Positions 1-11,252 are shown, counted from the stretch's first letter. The stretch: DNA of 64,000 nucleotides from Streptomyces sp. NBC_00091 (GCF_026343185.1 NZ_JAPEMA010000001.1:4712001-4776000), one strand, 5' to 3'. The notes: generated by a model from the sequence alone, not told the origin. Translations and numbers: made by a program.

Positions 1-70
1 GTTGCTCACTCCTTCGTGGGGTGCGGTCGGCTGCGAGGCGCGGGTGCGGGGGCGGCTGCGCGGGGCTGTT

Positions 71-248
71 CCCCCACCCCGCCCCTTCCCGAAACCGGGG
101 GCAAGCCCCCGGCCCCCCGGACGTGCGCTTCGCGCCCGTGCGCTCAAACGCCGCGCGGGCTGGGATTGCTGCGCAATCCAGCCTCGCCGGCGTTTGAGGC
201 GCGGGGTCCGGGGCGGAGCCCCAGTTTCGGGAAGGGGCGGGGTGGGGG
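71..248. repeat. Nested inverted repeat downstream of cobQ
   Basis: Positions 71-95 and 224-248 are perfect 25-base inverted copies. Inside them lie further imperfect inverted segments, including one around 150-180 centred on a TGC loop flanked by GGGATTGC and GCAATCC. Positions 185-202 and 201-222 recur at 52991-53008 and 53039-53060, so this is a member of an interspersed family. It lies just past the cobQ stop codon and could act as a terminator. Positions 1-272 hold no gene that I can support. Confidence 0.8.
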
Positions 249-272
249 AGAAGCCCCGCAGGGCCACGCCGG

Positions 273-1832
273 TCACGGCGCGCCCGGCGGGAGGAAGGGG
301 AGGCCGACGGGGGCCCCGCCCTCGATCAGCCGCAGCAGGGCATCCGTGTCCGCGTGCTCCGCGATCAGATCGCCCAGCAGGTCCAGCTGCTCCTCGCGCA
401 GGGCGGCGAAGGAGGTGTCCGCGGCGGGGACGAAGCGGCGGCCGGCGGCCGAGGCCACCTCCCGCAGGAAGGCCCGGCGGAAGCCGTCCGACTCCAGCGA
501 GCCGTGCCAGTGGGTGCCCCACACCGACCCGACCCGGCAGCCGTCCAAGAACGCTTCCCCACCCAGCACCTCGGCCACGCCGTGATGGATCTCGTACCCC
601 TCGACGGGCTCACCGAGCGCCGACCCGACCGGCCGTGCCAGGGTCTTCTCGACGGCGAAGCGCACGCGCACCGGCAGCAGCCCCAGGCCCGCCACCGATC
701 CCGCCTTCGACTCGACCTCGTCCTCGATGTGCTCGCCCAGGACCTGGAAGCCGCCGCAGATGCCCAGCACCGGCCGCCCCTCGGCGGCCCGCCGCGCCAG
801 CGCGTCCGCGATCCCCCGCTCGCGCAGCCACTCCAGCGCCTTCACCGTGCCGCGCGTGCCCGGTACGACGACCAGGTCCGCGTCGGCCAGCTCCTCGGCC
901 CGGTCCACGAACCGCACGACCACGCCCGGCTCCGCGGCGAGCGCGTCGACATCGGTGAAGTTCGACATCAGCGGCACCGCGCACACCGCGACCCGCAGCA
1001 CGTCCTCGCCGACCGGCGGGGCCACCACGGACTCCCGTACCGCGCCCCGCAGGGAGACGCGCAGGCCGTCCTCCTCGTCGATGCCCAGCCCGTGCCGGAA
1101 GGGCAGCACCCCGTAGGTCGAGCGCCCCGTCAGACCGCGCAGCATCTCCATGCCGGGCTCCAGCAGGGACACGTCGCCGCGGAACTTGTTGACCATGTAT
1201 CCGGCGATCAGCGACTGGTCCTCGGGGGACAGCAGTGCCGTCGTCCCGAAGAAGGAGGCGAAGACCCCGCCCCGGTCGATGTCCCCGACCACGACCACCG
1301 GGAACCGCGCGGCCCGCGCGATGCCCATGTTCACGATGTCGGTCCGGCGCAGGTTGATCTCGGCCGGACTGCCCGCCCCTTCGCAGATCACGGCGTCATA
1401 CGTGCCCCGCAGTTGCTCCAGGCAGTCCGTGACGATGCCGAGGAGCTGCTCCTGGCGCCCCCCGTGCAGTGCTTTCCCGGGGGACGCCCCCCCAGACCCC
1501 CCGAAGAACCCGCGGGCGCTCATCTCGCCCACCGGCTTGCCCAGCAGCACCACCTGGCTGCTGCGGTCGCTGCCCGGCTTGAGCAGGACCGGGTTCATCA
1601 GTGCGGTGGGCTCCACCCGGGCCGCCTGGGCCTGCATGGCCTGGGCCCGGCCGATCTCGGCGCCCTCCCGCGTCACGAACGAGTTCAGCGACATGTTCTG
1701 CGCCTTGAACGGGGCCACCTTCACGCCCTGCCGGGCCAGCCAGCGGCAGATGCCCGCCGTGACCACGCTCTTGCCCGCGTCCGATGTCGTGCCCGCGACC
1801 AGCAGTCCGCCGCCGCGCTTCGCGCCGCTCAT
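273..1832 (-). CDS. cobQ: Cobyric acid synthase CobQ
   Basis: A 519-residue cytoplasmic amidotransferase that uses glutamine and ATP to amidate four carboxyl side chains of adenosylcobyrinic a,c-diamide in cobalamin synthesis. The N-terminal half is a dethiobiotin-synthetase-like ATPase (AGTTSDAGKS near residue 14; ICEGAGSPAEINL; VVGDIDRGGVFAS). The C-terminal half is a class I glutamine amidotransferase with its nucleophile in GICGGFQVLG and a late EIHHG motif. The ATG overlaps the cobD stop by four bases, so the two genes are translationally coupled. Oddity: codons at 1467-1508 encode about 14 residues rich in Gly and Ser (FFGGSGGASPGKAL) between MSARG and HGGRQE, where I recall homologues being continuous. 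Function is secure. Confidence 0.95.
   Translation of the reverse strand: MSGAKRGGGLLVAGTTSDAGKSVVTAGICRWLARQGVKVAPFKAQNMSLNSFVTREGAEIGRAQAMQAQAARVEPTALMNPVLLKPGSDRSSQVVLLGKPVGEMSARGFFGGSGGASPGKALHGGRQEQLLGIVTDCLEQLRGTYDAVICEGAGSPAEINLRRTDIVNMGIARAARFPVVVVGDIDRGGVFASFFGTTALLSPEDQSLIAGYMVNKFRGDVSLLEPGMEMLRGLTGRSTYGVLPFRHGLGIDEEDGLRVSLRGAVRESVVAPPVGEDVLRVAVCAVPLMSNFTDVDALAAEPGVVVRFVDRAEELADADLVVVPGTRGTVKALEWLRERGIADALARRAAEGRPVLGICGGFQVLGEHIEDEVESKAGSVAGLGLLPVRVRFAVEKTLARPVGSALGEPVEGYEIHHGVAEVLGGEAFLDGCRVGSVWGTHWHGSLESDGFRRAFLREVASAAGRRFVPAADTSFAALREEQLDLLGDLIAEHADTDALLRLIEGGAPVGLPFLPPGAP
1467..1508 (-). repeat. Repeat-like insertion inside cobQ
   Basis: These 42 bases form exactly 14 in-frame codons of G-rich, partly palindromic sequence (core GGGGGGCGTCCCCC on the minus strand). 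The segment resembles the GGGGGTCTGGGGGC motif of the intergenic repeat at 53009-53023. It appears to be an in-frame repeat insertion tolerated by CobQ. The claim rests on remembered CobQ sequences. Confidence 0.5.
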
Positions 1833-2803
1833 GCCCCCGCCCTCCTCATGTGGCAGCCCTTCCCCATGCGTGCGGCCAGTGTCCGGGCCGCCACACAGGC
1901 CCCCAGCGCCAGCCAGGTCACCCGCCGCGACAGCCGTACCGCACGCTCGATGTCCGCGACCTCCACCGGCCGCCCGGCGGCGCCGTTCAGCACCGCCCGG
2001 TGTTCGACCCGGCCCCCGTAGGCCAGGGTGCCGCCCAGGCGGACGCCGAGCGCACCGGCGAAGGAGGCCTCCACCGGGCCGGCGTTGGGGCTCGGATGGG
2101 CGGCGGCGTCGGCGCGCCAGGCCCGTACGGCTCCCCGCCGGTCGGGGCCGGCCGCCACGGCGGCGAGCGCCGTCAGCCGGGCCCCGGGCCAGCCGGCCAG
2201 GTCGTCCAGCCGGGCGGAGGCCCAGCCGTAGCGCAGGTAGCGGGGCGATTTGTGGCCCACCATGGCGTCCAGGGTGTTGACGGCGCGGAAGGCGAGCAGC
2301 CCGGGAACCCCGGCGACGGCGCCCCACACCAGGGCCCCGACCACGGCGTCGGAGGTGTTCTCGGCGACGGACTCCACGACGGCCCGCGCCATCTGCTGCT
2401 CGTCCAGCGCGTGCGGGTCGCGCCCGCACAGGTGGGGCAGCCGCTCCCGGGCCACCTCGGCGTCCCCGGCGGCGAGCGCCCCGCCGATGGCGCGGGCCTC
2501 CCGGCCGAGCGAGGTGCCGCCGACCACGGCCCAGGTGGCCGCGGCGGTCAGGGCGATACGGGCGGCCGCGGGCCGGGAGCGCACGGCGCGCGCGCCGAGC
2601 GCGCCGGCGGCGGCGGCGCCGCCCGCGCAGAGGAGGGTGTGCAGGAGGCCCCGGGCGCGGTCGTCGCGCCACAGGGCGCCTTCGACGGCGGCGGCGGCTC
2701 GTCCGAAGGCGGCCACGGGGTGCCCCCGGCGCGGATCCCCGAGGATCCGGTCGCCGATCAGCCCCGCCGTGACGCCGTACGCGAAGACGCGGTCGGCACG
2801 CAT
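1829..2803 (-). CDS. cobD: Adenosylcobinamide-phosphate synthase CobD/CbiB
   Basis: A 324-residue integral membrane protein that attaches the aminopropanol (phosphate) arm to adenosylcobyric acid. Family signatures visible are GDRILGDPRRGHPVAAFGR near the N-terminus, VESVAENTSDAVVGALVWG in the middle, and FRAVNTLDAMVGHKSPRYLRYGWASARLDDL, with several Ala/Leu/Val-rich membrane spans. Length is typical. It is the first gene of a cobD-cobQ pair and is preceded by a cobalamin riboswitch, so expression should fall when B12 is abundant. Confidence 0.95.
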   Translation of the reverse strand: MRADRVFAYGVTAGLIGDRILGDPRRGHPVAAFGRAAAAVEGALWRDDRARGLLHTLLCAGGAAAAGALGARAVRSRPAAARIALTAAATWAVVGGTSLGREARAIGGALAAGDAEVARERLPHLCGRDPHALDEQQMARAVVESVAENTSDAVVGALVWGAVAGVPGLLAFRAVNTLDAMVGHKSPRYLRYGWASARLDDLAGWPGARLTALAAVAAGPDRRGAVRAWRADAAAHPSPNAGPVEASFAGALGVRLGGTLAYGGRVEHRAVLNGAAGRPVEVADIERAVRLSRRVTWLALGACVAARTLAARMGKGCHMRRAGA

Positions 2804-2849
2804 GGTGGCAGGTATGTCCTCACTCAGGGTCCGCGCCCTGGTTCGACGT

Positions 2850-2990
2850 GTCCGGCGGCGAGAGTTCCTGGCTCCCGGGGCGCACGCGCCGCGTGCGCTC
2901 CCCGGTGACAGTGGCGGGACCGCGCCGGATTCGCACCGGACTTCCTCTCCATGCCGCCGTATTGGCTCGGGCAGTCCACCACGCTCCGCG
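2850..2990 (-). promoter_or_regulatory. Cobalamin (AdoCbl) riboswitch
   Basis: Read on the minus strand, the region carries the conserved core: GGAAGTCCGGTGCGAATCC (about 2946-2928), then GGTCCCGCCACTGT (2921-2908), which contains the B12 box, then GCCAGGAACTC (2873-2863). Order and spacing match the cobalamin riboswitch class. It lies in the leader of cobD, about 50 bases before its start codon. Outer boundaries are approximate. Confidence 0.93.
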
Positions 2991-3106
2991 AACGCCCGTC
3001 AACTTGCCGTTGACCTGGTGGGACGGAGGGCGGAGAAGGGGCGCGGGTACGCGAAAGCTCCCTCCGGGGAATGCCGGAGGGAGCTTTCGTACGCGGTGTG
3101 GCGGTC

Positions 3107-3328
3107 TCAGGTGACGATCAGGTAGATCCCGTAGGCCACGGCGCCCGCGCAGAGCGCGAAGCAGGCGTACGCGCCGCTGCGGGCCAGGGTGGCGGCCCCG
3201 CCCTGCTCGGTGGCGGCCTCGTGCTTGGAGAGGCCCACCAGGCCCAGGGCGAAGAGGGCCACGAGGGCGACGGTGGCGGAGAGGCTGACCCCGAAGACGG
3301 AGCCGAGTGCTGCCCAGTCGATCTTCAT
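3107..3328 (-). CDS. Small membrane protein next to Pit transporter
   Basis: A 73-residue protein with two predicted membrane spans (residues about 10-33 and 50-72) joined by a short polar loop containing KHEAATEQGG. It lies 28 bases downstream of the phosphate transporter on the same strand and is probably co-transcribed with it. I know no assigned function. It may be an accessory subunit or simply a conserved operon partner. Confidence 0.75.
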   Translation of the reverse strand: MKIDWAALGSVFGVSLSATVALVALFALGLVGLSKHEAATEQGGAATLARSGAYACFALCAGAVAYGIYLIVT

Positions 3329-3356
3329 ACTGCCGTTTCCTCTGTCGTTCTCGGGG

Positions 3357-4631
<1,275 letters not shown>

Positions 4632-4678
4632 TTACCCAGGCTTCTGTTTGACGTCAGTGGCTCGGCGACCGTAGGCAA

Positions 4679-4700
4679 CCTGGGTGAACGGAAGATGAAC
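4679..4700 (-). promoter_or_regulatory. PHO box (PhoP operator) upstream of pit
   Basis: On the minus strand two adjacent 11-base direct repeats read GTTCATCTTCC and GTTCACCCAGG, matching the Streptomyces PHO-box repeat GTTCACCC. They lie about 50-70 bases upstream of the pit start codon. A lone further copy (GTTCACCCGCC) is at 4791-4801. The gap 4632-4997 otherwise holds only the divergent promoters of pit and the hydrolase gene. Confidence 0.85.
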
Positions 4701-4997
4701 TGACACGGGCGGCGCGGTGTCCCCACGCGCCACACGATCGGGCCATTCGTCCCGATTCTTTCGTAGCCATCCCGGTTCATGCACGTCAAAGGCGGGTGAA
4801 CGGAACGCTCCGCCAGCGCCCTCTGGCCGGTAGGCCCCCTGTGCCGGGCCCCGGAAAGAGAGGTAGATCACTCCGCTTGGACCGTCCTCGGCCCGCGCTC
4901 GACCCACCCCCGCGCCCCGGGCCGGAAGGATCTCCTCCAGATCCCCTCCGGGTCTCCTCCGGTGGCCCGTCCGCCCCCGCGACCCGACACTGGAGCC

Positions 4998-6128
4998 GTG
5001 CGTACCGCCACAGCGACGGCAGCGGCCGTCACCACGACTCTGATCGGCGCCGGAGCGGCCGCCGTCGCGGCGGGCAGGTACGCCGCGGACGCCGCCCTGC
5101 GGTCCGAACCCGGCCGCCCCCTGCCCGGCGGCCCCCGGCTGAGCGTCCACTCCACCGCCGCCGGCCGGGTGGTTCTCACCCGCTCGCTCGCCTCCCTGCG
5201 CCCCGGCATCCACGGACTGGACGCGCCCGGGGTGCACGCCGTGGTCGGCTCCGTCGTCACGGACGTCCCGCACGACCCGGACACCGTCGTACGCCGCCTC
5301 CTCTCCGTCACCCACGGCAGCCTGACCCCCGGCACCCGGGTCGTCCTCACCCCCCAGGTGCACCTGGGCAACCCGCGCACCGCCCTTGGCCTGGACCACG
5401 CCGACGTGGACGTCCCCGGGGAGCTCGGCCCGCTGCCCGCCTGGTTCGTGCCCGGGGACCGGGGCACCTGGGTGATCACCGTCCACGGGCTCGGCTCCGG
5501 CCGGGAGCACCCGATGGTGGTCATGCCCTTCCTGCACCGCCACCGGCTCCCGGTGCTCGACCTCGCCTACCGGGGCGACCTCGGCGCCCCCGCCTCCCCG
5601 GACGGCCTCGGCCACCTCGGCGAGTCGGAGTGGCGGGACCTGGACGCCGCCATCCGCTACGCGGTGCGCTACGGAGCCCGGCGCGTGGTCCTGTACGGCT
5701 GGTCCACCGGGGCCGCCATGGCCCTGCGCGCCCTCGAGCGCTCGGCCCTGGCCGGCAAGGTCTCCGGGGTCGTGCTGGACTCGCCCGTCCTGGACTGGCA
5801 CGCCACCCTGCGCGCCCTCGCCGCCGCCCGGGGCACCCCGGGCCCGCTGCTCCCGCTCGCGGTCCGGGCCGCCGAGGGCCGCGCCGGGCTGCGCGCCGAC
5901 CACCGGCCCCCGGGCGCGGACCCCGGCGCGCTGCGGGTCCCCGTACTGCTCTTCCACGGGCCGGCCGACACGATCGCCCCCTGGGAGCCCTCCCGCCGGC
6001 TCGCCGACGCCCGGCCCGACCTCGTCACCCTGCACACCGTCATGGACGCCGGGCACGGGGCGATGTGGAACGCCGACCCGGAGCGGTACGAGGAGGCGCT
6101 GCGGCGCTTCCTGGTCCCCCTCATGTGA
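4998..6128 (+). CDS. Alpha/beta hydrolase
   Basis: A 376-residue serine hydrolase, probably exported or membrane-anchored: the N-terminus has an Ala/Thr-rich hydrophobic stretch (residues 3-25). The nucleophile elbow is YGWSTGAAM, the acid is in LLFHGPADTIAP, and the histidine is in MDAGHGAMW near the C-terminus. An oxyanion-type HGLGSGREHP precedes them. The GTG at 4998 is preferred over an in-frame ATG 36 bases earlier because that extension is Pro/Arg-rich and unlike a leader. Substrate unknown. It is transcribed divergently from pit. Confidence 0.85.
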   Translation: MRTATATAAAVTTTLIGAGAAAVAAGRYAADAALRSEPGRPLPGGPRLSVHSTAAGRVVLTRSLASLRPGIHGLDAPGVHAVVGSVVTDVPHDPDTVVRRLLSVTHGSLTPGTRVVLTPQVHLGNPRTALGLDHADVDVPGELGPLPAWFVPGDRGTWVITVHGLGSGREHPMVVMPFLHRHRLPVLDLAYRGDLGAPASPDGLGHLGESEWRDLDAAIRYAVRYGARRVVLYGWSTGAAMALRALERSALAGKVSGVVLDSPVLDWHATLRALAAARGTPGPLLPLAVRAAEGRAGLRADHRPPGADPGALRVPVLLFHGPADTIAPWEPSRRLADARPDLVTLHTVMDAGHGAMWNADPERYEEALRRFLVPLM

Positions 6129-6294
6129 CGCGCCCGTGTGACCTGCTCACGTGAGGTGTGATGTGGCGCCGGGGTGAAGGGCCTGTGGCGGACGGGGCAG
6201 GGTGGGGGGTTCGTCCCGGTTCATCCACCCCATGACCTGTGGAAATGACCGGTTCCGTTTGGGCTTTCGGCCAGTGACGGGCGAGACTGCTTCC

Positions 6295-7710
6295 GTGACG
6301 TCCCGAAAGCCTGATGAGCAGTTGGCTCGCGACTCCAGACTCCGACTCGTCTCCCCGCGCTCCGTCGCCACGGCGCGCAAAGCGGTGACCGACCGGCGAA
6401 CCCGGCCGGCCCTCCGGCCCCCGGCGGGCACCCCCGCCACGGCAGACCTGGCGAACCGCGCCCGCGCCTCCCTCGCCGACGCGGTACGGCTGGCCCGCTG
6501 GGCCGAGCTGAACCTCGGGGCCGGCGACGGCGGCCGCCCCGCCCCGGCGGGCGCGCTGCCCGCCGCCGACGTCGAACGGGCCGCGGCCCAGCTGCGCCTG
6601 ACGCACGGCCAGATCCGGGTCGGCTGGGACCGGGCCCGCCTCTCCGGCCTCGTCGAGGTGCACGGCGGCCACGCCCGCCCCGGCTGGCGGCTGCGCGCCT
6701 GGGACCGCGACGACACCGCCGTGCTGCGCGGCTGGGTCGCCCTCTTCGACGCCTGGTCGCTCGTCCACCCGGCCCCGGCCGACCTCACCCCCTCGGCCGT
6801 CGCCGAGGTGGTCGAGGCCATGCCCCAGCTGCTGTCGCTGCTCCAGCTGTCCGCGGGCCCGGTGACCGTCCCGGACCTGCTGGACCTCCTCGGCCAGCGG
6901 GTCACCGAACTGCGCGACGAACGCTGCGAGGTCCCCTACGACGCGGAGCCCGCCACCGGCTCCGCCGTCCCCGGCGAACCCCGCCCCCTCCCGCTCGCCC
7001 GGCTCCTGCGCTGGGCCCTGGGCGGACTCGCCGCCGTGGACGCCGTCACCCTCGGCCCCGCCCAGGCCACCCTCACCCCCCTCGGCAGCTGGGCCGTGTG
7101 GGTGAAGCTGGAGCAGATCTGCGTCGCCGCCCAGAGCCCGGCCGGCAACATCGAGCAGTCCGCCGCCGCCATGCTGCACGGCTGCGCCCGGCTCACCCCG
7201 GGACCGGCCCGCGCCGAGTACCAGGCCTGGCTCGCCGCCCGGCCCGTCGGCCACGCCGTCAGCGAGCTGCTGCACGCCGCCCGGGGCGAGGACGCCCTGC
7301 TGCGCGGCCTGGCCTTCGAGGCCCTGCGCGTGGTCGGCGCCCCCGCCGAGCGCGAGGTGCGCGCGGCCGTCCAGGAGCCCGCGCTGCGGCCGTACGCCCT
7401 GCTCTGGCTCGCGGAGCACGACGGGGTGGACCCCGACGAGGCCCAGGACGTGCTCACCCCCGAGGAGTCCACCTGGCTCTGGGTGGACACGGCCGCCGCC
7501 ATCGCCGACCACGGCGAGGCCGACCTGCTCGCCCGCCACCTCGACTCCGCGGTCCGCACCACCGTCCCCCGGCTGCTGGACGAGGTCCGCGCGGTGGGCC
7601 ACCCGCGCACCGTCCAGGTGCTGGTCGCGCTGGCCGCCGCCCACCCCGACCCCGCCCTGGCCAAGGCGGTCCGCCGGGCCGCCTTCCAGGTCCACACCGG
7701 CGGCGGGTGA
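6295..7710 (+). CDS. Conserved hypothetical protein
   Basis: A protein of about 471 residues without a domain I recognise. It is soluble and Ala/Leu-rich, mostly helical in appearance, with charged amphipathic segments. GTG at 6295 begins TSRKPDEQLARD; upstream in-frame starts would add a poorly coding 31-residue lead. No transmembrane segments or catalytic motifs are evident. It is convergent with, and abuts, the VOC gene. Coding status is well supported by length and codon bias, but no function can be given. Confidence 0.75.
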   Translation: MTSRKPDEQLARDSRLRLVSPRSVATARKAVTDRRTRPALRPPAGTPATADLANRARASLADAVRLARWAELNLGAGDGGRPAPAGALPAADVERAAAQLRLTHGQIRVGWDRARLSGLVEVHGGHARPGWRLRAWDRDDTAVLRGWVALFDAWSLVHPAPADLTPSAVAEVVEAMPQLLSLLQLSAGPVTVPDLLDLLGQRVTELRDERCEVPYDAEPATGSAVPGEPRPLPLARLLRWALGGLAAVDAVTLGPAQATLTPLGSWAVWVKLEQICVAAQSPAGNIEQSAAAMLHGCARLTPGPARAEYQAWLAARPVGHAVSELLHAARGEDALLRGLAFEALRVVGAPAEREVRAAVQEPALRPYALLWLAEHDGVDPDEAQDVLTPEESTWLWVDTAAAIADHGEADLLARHLDSAVRTTVPRLLDEVRAVGHPRTVQVLVALAAAHPDPALAKAVRRAAFQVHTGGG

Positions 7711-8106
7711 TCAGACCTGCGGGGCGTACGTCCCGAAGCTCCAGATGTTGCCCTCGGCGTCCCGGGCCATGTAGTCCCGGGAGCCGTAGTCCTGGTCGGT
7801 GGGCTCCATCAGGATCTCCACGCCGTACTCGGCCGCCCGCCGGTGGTGGGCGTCCACGTCGTCGACCACGACGTAGACCCCGGTTGGCCCGGCGCCCGCC
7901 ATGGCCTTGTCGAAGGCGCCGCCGCGGCCCTGGCTGCCCAGCATCACCACGCCGTTGCCGTACGCCAGCTCCGCGTGCATCACCGAGCCGTCCTCGCCCT
8001 CGTAGACCGCGACCTGGCTGAACCCGAAGGCCTCGGTCAGCAGCCTGATGGCCGCCTTCGCATCGCGGTAGAGCAGCGTGGGACAGATGGACGGAACGCC
8101 TGCCAT
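7711..8106 (-). CDS. VOC-family (glyoxalase-like) protein
   Basis: A 131-residue single vicinal-oxygen-chelate protein of the PhnB/YkcA type. The beta-alpha-beta-beta-beta halves are visible: CPTLLYRDAKAAIRLLTEAFGF, then HAELAYGNGVVMLGS, then GVYVVVDDVDAHHRRAAEYGVEI and MARDAEGNIWSFGTY at the C-terminus. The ATG at 8106 is chosen because GAGGGAG (8121-8115) sits eight bases upstream; a GTG three codons earlier overlaps that site. Substrate is unknown; related proteins bind antibiotics, glyoxal adducts or other small molecules. Confidence 0.88.
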   Translation of the reverse strand: MAGVPSICPTLLYRDAKAAIRLLTEAFGFSQVAVYEGEDGSVMHAELAYGNGVVMLGSQGRGGAFDKAMAGAGPTGVYVVVDDVDAHHRRAAEYGVEILMEPTDQDYGSRDYMARDAEGNIWSFGTYAPQV

Positions 8107-8166
8107 GACGATCACTCCCTCTCGTGACGGTGACCCACGTCACAGCATGGCAGGCGCCGCCGACAG

Positions 8167-9057
8167 TCAGCGGAAGGTGTTGCACTGGGCCATGTCGCCC
8201 GTGCGGTAGCCCTGGTAGAACCACTGCTGACGCTGCTCGGCCGAGCCGTGGGTCCAGGACTCCGGGGTGACCCGGCCCTGGAACTTCTCCTGGATCCGGT
8301 CGTCGCCGACCGCGGCCGCCGCGTCCAGCCCGTCGCGGATGTCCTGGTCGGTGAGGCTCGTGATCAGCGGCCGCCCGGTCGACTCGTCCGGGGTCCTCGT
8401 CGCGTTGTGCGCCCACACCCCGGCGTAGCAGTCGGCCTGGAGCTCGACCTTGACCGCGTTGCTGTTCGCGCCCTGCCGCCCGTCCTGGGAGCGCTGGAGC
8501 GTCCCGGTCAGGTTCTGGATGTGGTGCCCGTACTCGTGCGCGACGACGTACGCCTGGGCGAAGGGCCCGCCGCTCGCCCCGAACTTCGTCCGCAGCTCGT
8601 TGAAGAAGCCCAGGTCCAGGTAGACCTGCCGGTCACCGGGGCAGTAGAAGGGGCCGACCGCCGAGGTGGCCGCCCCGCAGGCGGTGTTCACCCGGCCGGT
8701 GAAGAAGACCGTCGACGCCGGGGCGTACTGGCCGCCGCGCTTCTTGAACTCCTGATTCCAGAAGTCCTGGGTGCTGTTGACCACAGCGACGAGCCGGCAG
8801 TCCTCGCGGGTGTTGGCGTCCTGCCCGGTCTTGCAGGTCTGCTGCACCTGGGCGGCCGAGGAGGAGGTCGCCGCCGGCTCCGGGCTCCCGTCCGACAGGC
8901 CCAGCTGCTCCGGGCCCACCCCGAAGAGCAGCCCCAGGACCAGTGCGATCAGACCGACGAGGCCACCGCCGACCGTGGCCCGGCCGCCCGGGATGCGGCT
9001 GCCGCGCACATCCTTGACCTCGGACGTGTCCAGATTGGCGTTGTCGTCGAACTGCAT
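8167..9057 (-). CDS. Neutral zinc metallopeptidase, YpfJ family
   Basis: A 296-residue membrane-anchored protein. Residues about 30-50 form one transmembrane segment (GLVGLIALVLGLLFG) after a cytoplasmic N-terminus. The zinc motif HEYGHHIQ is in YVVAHEYGHHIQNLTG, followed by a distal ELQADCYAG that supplies the third ligand. The C-terminal SAEQRQQWFYQGY is typical of the family. Physiological substrate unknown. ATG 9057 follows a GAGGAGAG site. Confidence 0.9.
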   Translation of the reverse strand: MQFDDNANLDTSEVKDVRGSRIPGGRATVGGGLVGLIALVLGLLFGVGPEQLGLSDGSPEPAATSSSAAQVQQTCKTGQDANTREDCRLVAVVNSTQDFWNQEFKKRGGQYAPASTVFFTGRVNTACGAATSAVGPFYCPGDRQVYLDLGFFNELRTKFGASGGPFAQAYVVAHEYGHHIQNLTGTLQRSQDGRQGANSNAVKVELQADCYAGVWAHNATRTPDESTGRPLITSLTDQDIRDGLDAAAAVGDDRIQEKFQGRVTPESWTHGSAEQRQQWFYQGYRTGDMAQCNTFR

Positions 9058-9212
9058 GCCGCACCGCCCTCTCCTCGTGCAGCCAGGGGCCCACGTCTGC
9101 GCCCTGCGGCGAGTATCAACCCGTTCATCCTGATACGTGCCCCGGCCGCCCCGCGTGGCCCGTGGGCCGAACGGGGGACAGGAGGCCCCGAAAAGTGGTT
9201 GCGCACCCCCGG

Positions 9213-9218
9213 TAGAAT
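9213..9218 (+). promoter_or_regulatory. Candidate -10 element
   Basis: TAGAAT at 9213-9218 predicts a transcription start near 9225-9226, at the ATG of the MANLLAD upstream ORF. No good -35 is visible at standard spacing. Confidence 0.5.
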
Positions 9219-9225
9219 GAATCCC

Positions 9226-9249
9226 ATGGCAAATCTCCTCGCGGATTAG
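9226..9249 (+). CDS. Upstream ORF / leader peptide MANLLAD
   Basis: ATG-initiated seven-codon ORF ending in TAG, 63 bases before the ABC-F start codon and without a Shine-Dalgarno site. If the -10 element at 9213-9218 is used, the message would be leaderless and begin with this ORF. ABC-F genes for antibiotic tolerance are often controlled by ribosome stalling on such leaders, so a regulatory role is plausible. I do not see a clear attenuator hairpin. Confidence 0.5.
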   Translation: MANLLAD

Positions 9250-9312
9250 CGGCGTCGAAGCAACGCGCGTCCTGCCCCCCTTCCGCCGTCCCCACCGCCC
9301 TGGAGTATTTCC

Positions 9313-10911
<1,599 letters not shown>

Positions 10912-10916
10912 CGGGT

Positions 10917-10955
10917 GATCCAGTTCCTTATGGATCATTCGGCTCAGACGTGATC
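10917..10955. promoter_or_regulatory. GATC cluster upstream of gbn
   Basis: Three GATC sites (10917, 10933, 10952) lie within 39 bases and are arranged as TGATCC-N10-GGATCA-N13-TGATCC, alternating inverted repeats. A fourth GATC is at 11210. In this base composition GATC should occur about once per 400 bases. The downstream gene resembles Gbn, described as a GATC-binding nucleoid protein, so an autoregulatory site is possible. Confidence 0.45.
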
Positions 10956-11000
10956 CATCATCTGAGTGAGACGGTCTCGTACCGTCGCGCTCTGTACATC

Positions 11001-11047
11001 GGCCCCGGCCGCATCCTCCCGGATGCGCGGCCGGGGTCGCCTGTTTT
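11001..11047 (+). terminator. Rho-independent terminator after the ABC-F gene
   Basis: CCCCGGCCGCATCC (11003-11016), loop, and GGATGCGCGGCCGGGG (11021-11036) form a stem with one bulged C, followed by TTTT at 11043. The rest of 10912-11252 is the promoter region of gbn; no further gene is seen there. Confidence 0.8.
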
Positions 11048-11252
11048 CGGCGTCCGGCCCCTGACCTGGTGATTCCCCGCGGTGACGGAGAAATGTGACG
11101 GAGGTCATGCGGCGGAAGAGAAGATTCCGTTCTGCTCGGGCGTCCACCGGTCGAGAAATGCCGTCGTACCGACCTTGCTGAATGGGTGGCCAGGAAGCCG
11201 GGGAGGGGTGATCATGAGAAGTCCAGAGCGCACTTCCCATGAGGAGGCACGG

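Noticed and set aside
2820..3002. Short open frames overlapping the cobalamin riboswitch
   Set aside because: The sequence is explained by the conserved riboswitch core and the translations look non-coding.
11082..11252. N-terminal extension of Gbn by 57 codons
   Set aside because: The extension has poor codon bias and no matching homology in memory, while GTG 11253 has a well-spaced ribosome site; the ATG at 11214 remains a lesser alternative.
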